From NCBI GenBank assembly GCA_017860085.1, contig JAFNAJ010000010.1:1-24272 (forward strand): 24,272 bases of DNA, read 5' to 3'. The notes beneath the pieces were generated by a model, which did not search any database, was not told the origin of the DNA, and saw only the letters and a program-made list of their open reading frames with translations. This stretch comes from Acidobacteriota bacterium. Lineage in GTDB: Bacteria > Acidobacteriota > Vicinamibacteria > Vicinamibacterales > JAFNAJ01. Both the position numbers and the translations under genes were made by a program. Shown one piece after another: positions 17,550 to 24,272 of the stretch (position 1 is its first letter; every line of letters begins with the position of its first letter).

Positions 17550-19619
17550 ATGAGTTCGCCAGCTGGAACGCGCGCGATCGTGCCGGTGCTCGCCCTCGGG
17601 CTCGGATCGGCCGCGCTCGTCGCCCTCCTGTCGTGGCTGCCCTGGGCAGGGCCGTTCCTCGACACCGTCGAGCACAAGACCTACGACCGACGCCTGCGCC
17701 TGCTGGCCGATCCCGGCTCGGCCCGGCCGGACATCGTGCTGGTCGAGATCAACGAGTCCACGCTGCGCGCCCTGGAGCCAGTGGCGGGACGGTGGCCTTG
17801 GCCACGGGCCGTGCACGCGCAGGTGATCGACTTCCTGGCCCGCGCGCCGGCACGCGTCATCGCTTACGACGTCCTCTTCATCGAGCGCGACTCGCGCAGC
17901 GCGTTTCCCTACGGCGAGGAGACGATGACCGGCGCCGAGTCGGATGCGGCGCTGGTCGAGTCGGTACAGGCAGCCGGCAACGTCGTGCTGCTGGCCGACG
18001 CCACGTTCCACGGCCTCGAGTCGGGCCGCCCCGTTGGGGCGTCGCCCGCCGACGTGTCCTGGGACCTTGGCTATCGACCCGGCGATGCGGCCGAGGTTCG
18101 CCCGATCGTGACCCCGCCGTTTGGGGACCTCGCCAGGACCAGCCGGGCGCTCGGGCACAACTTCTTCGTGCTCGACGACGACGGACCCGTCCGCCGGGTC
18201 GTTCCGTTCGTCCGCGTTGGTGATCGTGGGTTGCCCTCGCTCGGCGTGGCCGCCGGGCTGGTGGCCCGTGGCACCAGTCCTTCAGAGGTGCGTCCAGACG
18301 CCCGCGGTCTGCGTCTGGGAGCGACGCGCATGCCGCTCCAGCGGCTGCGAGTACCGGGTTTCGGGGCGAATGTCGACGCAGGCTGGTCGCGTCGGGGATT
18401 GATCAACTTCCGCGGCCCCTCCGTGCTCTCGGACGGACGCAGTCGAACCTACCGCACGTTCTCCTTCTATGACCTGCTCTACTCGGAGGAACAACTGCTC
18501 GCGGGCGAGGCTCCCACGGTCGATCCGTCCGCGTTCCGTGATGCCATCGTGTTCGTGGGCGTGACGGCGGCCGGTCTTTCCGACGTGTTCGCCACACCGT
18601 TTGGCAACACCGGCAGGATGAGCGGGATCCAGATCCACGGGGCCACGACCGACGACCTGCTCGCCGAGCATTTCCTGCGCCCGGTGGGCCCAGCGGTCAC
18701 GGCGCTTGTCGTCGTCGCTCTGGCCCTGCTGGCGGCCGGCGTCACGGTCACCCTGCGAGTGAGTCGCGCAGCCGCAGTCGTGGCCGCCCTCGCGGGTGCC
18801 TTCATCGTGGCATCACTGGCGGCGTTCCGCGCGGGCGCGTGGATCACGGTCACCCAGCCGCTCCTGGCGCTGGGTCTCGCGCACGTGGGGGGCGTGGCCT
18901 ATCGCTACGTGCTCGAAGGACGCGAGAAGCGGCGCATCAAGCAGGTGTTCGGGCGCTACGTGCCACGCGACGTCTACGAGCGCCTGCTAGTCGACCCTTC
19001 GCTGGCACGCCTCGGGGGCGCGCGTCGGACGATGAGCGTGCTGTTCTCCGACCTGCGAGGCTTCACCTCGGCGTCGGAGCGCGGCGACCCGGAGGCGATC
19101 GTCGGTCAACTGAACGAGTACTTCTCGCGGATGGTACCCGTGGTGTTCCGTCACGGCGGCACGGTGGACAAGTTCGTGGGTGACATGATCATGGCGCTCT
19201 TCGGCGCGCCGCTCGACGACCCGGACCACGCGGATCACGCTGTGGCCGCCGCCATCGACATGGCCCGCACGCTCGACGAACTGAACCGTGAGTGGGCGGC
19301 GAACGGACGCCCGGCGCTTCGGGCGGGGATCGGCATCAGTACCGGCGAGATGGTGGCCGGGAACATCGGGTCGGAGACCATCATGAGTTACACGGTCATT
19401 GGCGATGCCGTGAACCTGGGGGCCCGGTTCGAGTCGCTGACGAAGGAGCACGGTGTCCGGATTATCATTGGCGACGCCACCCGGGCAGCCTTGAAGCATC
19501 CGGTCGAGGTGCGGCCACTCGGAGACGTCGTGGTCAAAGGGCGGGCGCAGGCCGTCCGGGTGTTCGAAGTGCCCGTGCGTGGGCCGGACGCCGTGCGCGA
19601 CGGTGCCGCGGCGACCTGA
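17550..19619 (+). CDS. CHASE2-domain class III adenylate/guanylate cyclase
   Basis: A 689-aa membrane signalling enzyme. TM1 (about 8-30) is followed by a periplasmic CHASE2 sensor domain (about 35-375, with RPDIVLVEINESTLRALEPV near its start), a C-terminal membrane bundle (about 385-450) and a class III cyclase domain (about 490-665). The metal Asp residues are D501 (SVLFSDLRGFTSASE) and D545 (DKFVGDMIMALFG). K541 and the Thr of SYTVIGDAVN match the adenylate-specifying pair of bacterial class IIIb enzymes, and the transition-state Asn/Arg are in VNLGARFES, so cAMP is the likely product. The link helix REKRRIKQVFGRYVPRDVYE connects membrane and catalytic domains, as usual. It lies 10 nt upstream of the M48 gene and shares a transcript with a channel carrying a cyclic-nucleotide-binding domain. 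Confidence 0.93.
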   Translation: MSSPAGTRAIVPVLALGLGSAALVALLSWLPWAGPFLDTVEHKTYDRRLRLLADPGSARPDIVLVEINESTLRALEPVAGRWPWPRAVHAQVIDFLARAPARVIAYDVLFIERDSRSAFPYGEETMTGAESDAALVESVQAAGNVVLLADATFHGLESGRPVGASPADVSWDLGYRPGDAAEVRPIVTPPFGDLARTSRALGHNFFVLDDDGPVRRVVPFVRVGDRGLPSLGVAAGLVARGTSPSEVRPDARGLRLGATRMPLQRLRVPGFGANVDAGWSRRGLINFRGPSVLSDGRSRTYRTFSFYDLLYSEEQLLAGEAPTVDPSAFRDAIVFVGVTAAGLSDVFATPFGNTGRMSGIQIHGATTDDLLAEHFLRPVGPAVTALVVVALALLAAGVTVTLRVSRAAAVVAALAGAFIVASLAAFRAGAWITVTQPLLALGLAHVGGVAYRYVLEGREKRRIKQVFGRYVPRDVYERLLVDPSLARLGGARRTMSVLFSDLRGFTSASERGDPEAIVGQLNEYFSRMVPVVFRHGGTVDKFVGDMIMALFGAPLDDPDHADHAVAAAIDMARTLDELNREWAANGRPALRAGIGISTGEMVAGNIGSETIMSYTVIGDAVNLGARFESLTKEHGVRIIIGDATRAALKHPVEVRPLGDVVVKGRAQAVRVFEVPVRGPDAVRDGAAAT

Positions 19620-19629
19620 GGAGGTGGAC

Positions 19630-20757
19630 ATGCGATTCGTGCTCGCAGCGGCGCTCGTGCTGGCCACAGCGGGGCCGGCGGCCGCGCAGCTCGATCAGAT
19701 CACGCGGGGACTCGAGAAGGCCCAGAAGCTCCAGGGCCTCGTCGTCACCGAGCAGGACGAGCGGAACATCGGCGTGGCGGTGAGCGAACGGATCCGCACC
19801 CGGTACGGAGTGGTCCAGGACGTGGCCATCCACCGCTATGTCGGCCTCGTCGGGACGGTGCTGGCAAGCGCCAGCGCCCGGCCGGGCCTGGCCTGGCAGT
19901 TCATCGTGCTCGACACCGACGCGGTCAACGCGTTTGCCGCCCCGGGCGGGTTCGTGCACATCACCCGCGGCGCGCTGGCCCTCGCCAAGAACGAGGCAGA
20001 ACTCGCCGGCGTGCTCGGCCACGAGATCGCCCACGTCGTCGAGAAGCACACCGTCGAGGCCATTCAGAAGAACCGGCTGGTCCAGGTCGGCGCAGACGAG
20101 ACGCTGGGCAACAACAAGTTCCTGCTCGACAAGGTGGCAACCAAGACCTACGAGCTGCTGCTGGAGAACGCGTACGACCGCAAGGACGAGGAGGAAGCGG
20201 ACCGGATCGGGGTGACGCTGGCCAACAAGGCCGGATGGGCGCCCAAGGGTCTCGGCGACTTCCTCGGCAGCCTTGCCGCGCGCAACCAAGGCGCAACCGA
20301 GCGTCGAGGCCTGTTTGCGTCGCACCCGGAGACAAAGGGGCGCATCGATCGGGTGGCGACCGTGATCGCCAGCAGCAAGCTCTCGGCGTCCGCGCTCGTC
20401 GAGCCCCGGTATCACGAACACGTCTCGTACCAGCCAGTGGCACAGGCAGAGATCGCGCAAATCGAGGGCGGCGCCGCCGGCCTCGCGGGAAGCACGTCGA
20501 AGCCCACGACGTCGGAGCAGAAGACGGCAGGCGGGAAGGAGGAGAGCAAGGAGGCGCCAAAGAAGAAGGGATTCGGTCTCAGCCGCTTGACCAGCCCGCT
20601 CGGCAGCGAGAAGCAGTCGGCCCAGGTGTCGGCGTCGGGAGGTGCACGAGGAGTGGACCCCGAGCGCGACGCCAAGGGTGGCGCCAGTCCGGCGGCGGTG
20701 GTCGTGACGCTCACGCCGGCCGAGGTCGACGCGTTCCGCAAGGGCATCGCGGGCTGA
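19630..20757 (+). CDS. Periplasmic M48-family metalloprotease
   Basis: A 375-aa secreted zinc protease with a clear signal peptide (MRFVLAAALVLATAGPAAAQ). The zinc site is complete: H131-E132-I-A-H135 in GVLGHEIAHVVEKHT, and third ligand E189 in EEADRIG. It lacks membrane helices and the TPR repeats of BepA, so it resembles the soluble LoiP/YcaL type of envelope quality-control protease. The last 100 residues are low complexity (Lys/Glu/Ser/Gly/Ala-rich, with KPTTSEQKTAGGKEESKEAP) and probably disordered. The ATG at 19630 has a strong GAGGAGGTG site 3-4 nt upstream. It is sandwiched between the cyclase and channel genes, with gaps of 10 and 1 nt, so it probably belongs to the same envelope-stress function; the substrate is unknown. 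Confidence 0.9.
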   Translation: MRFVLAAALVLATAGPAAAQLDQITRGLEKAQKLQGLVVTEQDERNIGVAVSERIRTRYGVVQDVAIHRYVGLVGTVLASASARPGLAWQFIVLDTDAVNAFAAPGGFVHITRGALALAKNEAELAGVLGHEIAHVVEKHTVEAIQKNRLVQVGADETLGNNKFLLDKVATKTYELLLENAYDRKDEEEADRIGVTLANKAGWAPKGLGDFLGSLAARNQGATERRGLFASHPETKGRIDRVATVIASSKLSASALVEPRYHEHVSYQPVAQAEIAQIEGGAAGLAGSTSKPTTSEQKTAGGKEESKEAPKKKGFGLSRLTSPLGSEKQSAQVSASGGARGVDPERDAKGGASPAAVVVTLTPAEVDAFRKGIAG

Positions 20758-20758
20758 C

Positions 20759-22198
20759 ATGGCCCACTACCCTTGGCACTCGTTGATCGGCCTCCTGCTC
20801 CTGGCGGTGACGCTGGGGCTGCGGGCCCTCACCGTCAATCGCCTGGTCCGAAGCCGCCTGCGGATTTCCGCCCTGCTCGCCGTGGCATACGTGGCGCTCG
20901 ACGTTGCCACGTGGTTTGCCGCCACTGCGCCCTTCGAGCCACGCCTGCGCTCGCTCGAGCACCTCGTGCTCGCCCTCCTGGTCATCAACACGCTCGTCTT
21001 CGCGTTGGTCAACCCACTGCGGGCCGACCGCGTGCCGGAGGGTTTCCCGAGCATCCTGCAGGACGCCATCGTCGTGGTGCTGTTCGTACTGGCGGCCACG
21101 TTCCTCTACCGTGAGACGCTCGTCACCATCTCGGCCGTCAGTGCCGTGGTCATCGGCTTTGCCTTGCAGGACACCTTGGGCAATGCCTTTGCCGGGCTGG
21201 CGCTGCAGATGGACCAGCCCTTCAGCGTGGGCCACTGGGTGCGCATTGGCGAGCACGAGGGGCGTGTGCACGAGGTCACGTGGCGAGCGACGAAGCTGCG
21301 GACCAAGTCGGGCAACCTCGTGGTGCTGCCCAACAACGTCGTGTCGCGCGAGCCGGTCACCAACTACTCGGAGCCCGAGGCGCCAGTGCGCCTCGAGGTC
21401 GAGGTGGGAGCCACCTACCTCAAGCCGCCAAACGAGGTGAAGGCGGCCATCCAGGAGGCCATCAGCCACGCGCCGCTCGTCCTGCGCGATCCGCCTCCCG
21501 ACGTGTTGCTCGTCGCCTTCGACAACTCGGCCATCACTTATCGCGCCCGCGTCTGGACCACGGCCTACGAACGGGACCAGGTCGTACGCGACCAGGTACG
21601 CACGGCCATCTACTACGCGTTCAGGCGTCACGGCATCGAGATTCCGTGGCCGATCCAGGTTGAGTACAGCGGCGAACCCGAGGACGTCGGCCTGCTGTCG
21701 GACCTCGAGACGCGCCTGTCGCTGGTCGGAAAAGTGGCGGTGCTCGCTCCGCTGGCAGACGAAGAGCGGGGCGTGCTGGCGGCCAACGGTCGCGAGCGCC
21801 TCTTTGGCGACGACGAGGTCATCGTTCAGCAGGACGCCGAGGGGCGTTCGATGTTCGTCATCGCGAAGGGTGGCGTGCGGGTCGCTGTCGACCCAGGCGA
21901 GCGCGAGGTCGCGCGGCTCGGCGCGGGCGACTACTTCGGCGAGATGTCGCTGCTGGCCGGGGCGCCGCGCAACGCGACCGTGCGCGCCGTTGGCGACACG
22001 ACGGTGCTCGAGATCACCGCGGACGTGTTCCGCCAGGTCGCGCTGCAGAACCCAGGGGTGGTCGAGCGCGTCGGGCAGGTGGCGCTGCGGCGCCAGCAGG
22101 AACTGGACCAGACACGCGCGGCGGCCGCAGCAGGGGTTGCCGAACCCGCGGGCACGTTCTTCGACCGCATCCGCAAGTTCCTCAAGCTGACCCGGTGA
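20759..22198 (+). CDS. MscS-like channel with C-terminal cyclic-nucleotide-binding domain (bCNG type)
   Basis: A 479-aa inner-membrane channel. Four hydrophobic helices lie in about residues 5-140; the last, pore-lining one (VSAVVIGFALQDTLGNAFAG) is the MscS TM3 motif. The MscS beta-domain follows (MDQPFSVGHWVRIGEHEGRV, LVVLPNNVVSREPVTNYS), then the alpha/beta vestibule to about residue 300. Residues about 325-440 form a cNMP-binding fold with phosphate-binding cassette FGEMSLLAGAPRNATV: FGE at 393-395 and R404, the phosphate-contacting Arg. This is the bCNG arrangement, in which cyclic nucleotide is thought to open or modulate the channel. Its start lies 1 nt after the M48 stop, and the operon begins with a cyclase, so the ligand probably comes from that gene. 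Confidence 0.92.
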   Translation: MAHYPWHSLIGLLLLAVTLGLRALTVNRLVRSRLRISALLAVAYVALDVATWFAATAPFEPRLRSLEHLVLALLVINTLVFALVNPLRADRVPEGFPSILQDAIVVVLFVLAATFLYRETLVTISAVSAVVIGFALQDTLGNAFAGLALQMDQPFSVGHWVRIGEHEGRVHEVTWRATKLRTKSGNLVVLPNNVVSREPVTNYSEPEAPVRLEVEVGATYLKPPNEVKAAIQEAISHAPLVLRDPPPDVLLVAFDNSAITYRARVWTTAYERDQVVRDQVRTAIYYAFRRHGIEIPWPIQVEYSGEPEDVGLLSDLETRLSLVGKVAVLAPLADEERGVLAANGRERLFGDDEVIVQQDAEGRSMFVIAKGGVRVAVDPGEREVARLGAGDYFGEMSLLAGAPRNATVRAVGDTTVLEITADVFRQVALQNPGVVERVGQVALRRQQELDQTRAAAAAGVAEPAGTFFDRIRKFLKLTR

Positions 22199-22212
22199 CC
22201 GCGCGGGGTGGA

Positions 22213-22241
22213 CTGACAGGCATTAAGTCTCGTAGTATTAG
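22213..22241 (+). promoter_or_regulatory. Possible sigma70 promoter of the YjbQ-like gene
   Basis: CTGACA (22213-22218), 17-bp spacer, TATTAG (22236-22241) inside an unusually AT-rich patch (CATTAAGTCTCGTAGTATTA). Transcription would start near 22248, giving a leader of about 140 nt. A second -10-like TACAAT lies at 22328-22333 but has no good -35. Identity to the consensus is moderate, so this is a candidate only. Confidence 0.35.
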
Positions 22242-22389
22242 TAAGATGCGGTGACGATTGGGTCGCGCAGCGGGTGGCCAGGCGCGACGCTGACGGCCTT
22301 GGGGTGGCGCAGGCCGGCCGGAGGGCTTACAATCTCCCGGCGACAAACGGCACAGGAGGTCGTTCGTCGGGGACCAGCCGGAGACCCGG

Positions 22390-23496
22390 ATGAAACGAGG
22401 CTCCCGACCCCGCATTGAAAAGCCCATGTCGGCTGTACCTCTCGAGCTGACGGTTCCCATCACCCCGAGCGCACGCTTCGACGTAATCGACGTGCGGAAA
22501 CGGATCGCCGACCTGCACGGCGACGCGCTCGATCCTTACCCCCGCTGCCTGTACAACTCGTTTCACACGACGGCCGGCTACCTCGACCAGAGCCTGGCCA
22601 CGCGCCTCGAGAGACGCCGCCGAGGGATTTCGGGTTACGTCACGGCCTTCCGCACGCTGTTTCCGGAAGGGGCCGGCTACCGCCACGATGATCTGCACGA
22701 TCGCAGCGAGCTCTCGGCGGACCAGCGCGACGTGGAGCCACGCAACGCCGACTCGCACCTGGCGTTCATGGCGGCGGGTCTCCGTACGTGCGTCACGTAC
22801 CGGAACCGGCCGCAGGAACCCGTCAGCTTCGTCGACCTCGATGGCGTTTCGGACGGACGGCCCCGTCAGCGCCTCACGAGTGTCGTTGGCTACACGTCAG
22901 AGGTCGAAGTCGCACGGGTCAGGCTCGACGTGCCGGTATCGGGTCATCCCGTCGACTCGATCAATCTCAAGGACCCCGGCCTTGGGCTCTACGAGGAGCT
23001 TGCGCAGCTCATCGGGCGGCACGACGTCATCCACGGAAGATTGCGTCTCGCCCTCACCCCCGGAGAGCGGCAGGCGGGCCTGACCGTCAATGAGTACGAG
23101 ACACTGCTGATGGAGCACGACCTCATCGAGGTGCTGCGCGATCCGCTGCGGTTCATGGCCGAGAAGAGCCGGCACGCGCTGGCCGCACCGAGGGCCGTGC
23201 CCTGGAGAACGCTCGACTATGCGAAGTACGACCTCGTGCGCGCGTTCAACGAGGTGGTCGAGGCGCTGGGGTTGAGCGAGTCGATGATCGAGCGGATCCT
23301 GGCGCGAGCGATCGGCGTGCCGGCGTCGCGTTTCCTGCGCATGAAGCGCTCGGTCGACTTGCTCGTGTCAGACCGCAAGAGCCCCGGCGTCGGCACCATC
23401 GTCGAGGGCACCTACCAGAGCCCGATTCTCGTGCAATGGCGGCCGTCAGCCAGCCGCATCCGGCACGTCGAGGCCACGCTCTACCAGTTCGAGTAG
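22390..23496 (+). CDS. Protein with N-terminal YjbQ/UPF0047-like domain and unknown C-terminal domain
   Basis: A 368-aa cytosolic protein not assigned with certainty. Residues about 17-190 carry landmarks of the YjbQ (UPF0047) fold: YNSFHTTAGYLDQSL (cf. the HTTAG motif), a YRHDDLHDRSE segment, EPRNADSHLAFMAAG (cf. GNSDAH in YjbQ), then VSFVDLDG before a terminal strand. YjbQ proteins have been linked to thiamine-phosphate synthase activity, but the usual GTWQ ending is absent. The C-terminal 170 residues, including TLDYAKYDLVRAFNEVVEAL and RAIGVPASRFLRMKRSVDLL, are mainly helical and belong to no family I recognise. An in-frame ATG at 22426 is an alternative start; 22390 was preferred for its GGAG 9 nt upstream. 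The gene stands alone. Confidence 0.55.
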   Translation: MKRGSRPRIEKPMSAVPLELTVPITPSARFDVIDVRKRIADLHGDALDPYPRCLYNSFHTTAGYLDQSLATRLERRRRGISGYVTAFRTLFPEGAGYRHDDLHDRSELSADQRDVEPRNADSHLAFMAAGLRTCVTYRNRPQEPVSFVDLDGVSDGRPRQRLTSVVGYTSEVEVARVRLDVPVSGHPVDSINLKDPGLGLYEELAQLIGRHDVIHGRLRLALTPGERQAGLTVNEYETLLMEHDLIEVLRDPLRFMAEKSRHALAAPRAVPWRTLDYAKYDLVRAFNEVVEALGLSESMIERILARAIGVPASRFLRMKRSVDLLVSDRKSPGVGTIVEGTYQSPILVQWRPSASRIRHVEATLYQFE

Positions 23497-23516
23497 CCGC
23501 TCGCGGTCCGGTCCGC

Positions 23517-24272
23517 TCAGTCGGCCAGGTAGTCGCCGAGGATGACGGTGATGTTGTCGCAGCCGCCGGCCTCGAGGGCGAGGTCGAGCAGGGCGTCGCA
23601 GCACTCCTGCGCCCCCATCGTCTCCGCGAGGGTCGCCGCGATCGCCGCATCGCTGACCATGTCGGTGAGGCCGTCGGTGCAGAGCAGCAAGCGATCGCCG
23701 TGGCGCAGCTCGAGCTGGTAGATCACGGCGCTCGTCTTCCCGCCGCCGGCCCCGATGGCCTGGGTCAGCACGTGCCGCAGGCGGTGCGCGCCGACCTCTT
23801 CGGCTGAAATCGTCCCGGCGTCTGCCAGCGACTGGGCCAACGTCTGGTCGCGCGTCAACTGCGTCAACACGCCGTCGCGGAAGAGATAGGCGCGCGAGTC
23901 GCCCACGTGGAAGACGAACGCCTGCTGGCCCACCGAGTAAGCGACGGTCAGTGTCGTCCCCATCCCCGACAAGGCCGGTGACGTCCTGGCCTGCTTCGAA
24001 ACCTCTCGATCGATCGTGTGGAACGTGTTCGCCACACGCTCGACGAGGTCGCGAGCCTCGCGCTCGTCGAGACGCAGGTGCCACTTGGTCTGACCCAGCG
24101 TGAGGTCGGTGCCGAGCGAGAGTGCCAGCGCGCTCGCCACCTCGCCGGCGGCGGCTCCACCCATCCCGTCGGCCACGGCCAGCGCGTAGCCCGCCTCCTC
24201 CAGATGCGCTGGGACTCGTCCATCGGGCAGGTTCGTCGAGACGACCTCGAACGATCGACCCAGGCGGGCGAC
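23517..24272 (-). CDS. PP2C-type serine/threonine protein phosphatase (5' end beyond window)
   Basis: A metal-dependent PPM/PP2C phosphatase that reverses Ser/Thr kinase signalling in the cytosol. The frame is open to the right edge, 252 codons including the stop, so the start lies beyond the window; the Met of ADGMGG is internal. Motifs in order: GYALAVADGMGGAAAGEVAS (metal Asp), SGMGTTLTVAYSVGQQAFVF, HVGDSRAYLFRDGVLTQLTR, LLLCTDGLTDMVSD (metal Asp) and GGCDNITVILGDY (metal Asp). Only the N-terminal strand with the conserved RxxNED-type segment is missing here. No membrane segment is present in the visible part. The catalytic core looks functional. It is convergent with the YjbQ-like gene, with 20 nt between stops, so any partner kinase would be upstream, off the right edge. 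Confidence 0.93.
   Translation of the reverse strand, partial: VARLGRSFEVVSTNLPDGRVPAHLEEAGYALAVADGMGGAAAGEVASALALSLGTDLTLGQTKWHLRLDEREARDLVERVANTFHTIDREVSKQARTSPALSGMGTTLTVAYSVGQQAFVFHVGDSRAYLFRDGVLTQLTRDQTLAQSLADAGTISAEEVGAHRLRHVLTQAIGAGGGKTSAVIYQLELRHGDRLLLCTDGLTDMVSDAAIAATLAETMGAQECCDALLDLALEAGGCDNITVILGDYLAD

Overview
The DNA is GC-rich, with strongly GC-biased third codon positions and long antisense shadow frames. It encodes Gram-negative envelope parts: a TolC-type outer-membrane factor, an RND pump and exported lipoproteins. Exported amidohydrolase, M20, GH97 and serine-hydrolase proteins, class III cyclases, PP2C phosphatases and dispersed REP-like palindromes together suggest a soil-type bacterium, most likely Acidobacteriota (Vicinamibacteria-like). 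That placement is inference; no rRNA or marker gene is present.

Layout, left to right. (1) 1-1253, minus: a YtcJ-like exported amidohydrolase cut by the left edge. (2) 1254-1564: a divergent control region with a 26-bp palindrome just upstream of a TetR gene and a short response-regulator relic. (3) 1565-7977, plus: tetR, TolC-like factor, periplasmic adaptor and RND permease, packed as one operon. The permease is broken by a frameshift and short deletion near 6508-6515 that removes the segment expected to hold TM7. (4) 8098-10409, plus: an acyl-CoA dehydrogenase overlapping an APH-type kinase by 4 nt, a split version of mammalian ACAD10/11 and a relative of LvaC/LvaA of levulinate catabolism. 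(5) 10433-12779: a small coiled-coil ORF, a nicotinamidase-like hydrolase, a cupin and a secreted cupin-like protein, with two families of palindromic repeats in the gaps. (6) 12891-14198: an exported SxxK serine hydrolase, convergent with (7) 14202-17484, minus: an exported M20 amidohydrolase and a GH97 glycosidase in one operon. (8) 17550-22198, plus: a CHASE2-class III cyclase, a periplasmic M48 protease and an MscS-like channel with a C-terminal cyclic-nucleotide-binding domain, nearly gapless. (9) 22390-23496: a protein with an N-terminal YjbQ/UPF0047-like region. (10) 23517-24272, minus: a PP2C phosphatase cut by the right edge.

The most coherent new idea is block 8. A cyclase with a periplasmic sensor domain, a secreted protease and a channel carrying a cyclic-nucleotide site form one tight transcription unit, which looks like a self-contained envelope-sensing to channel-gating circuit. 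Block 4 is the best-supported metabolic prediction: 4-hydroxyacyl-CoA is phosphorylated and then loses phosphate. The broken pump is the clearest sequence anomaly.
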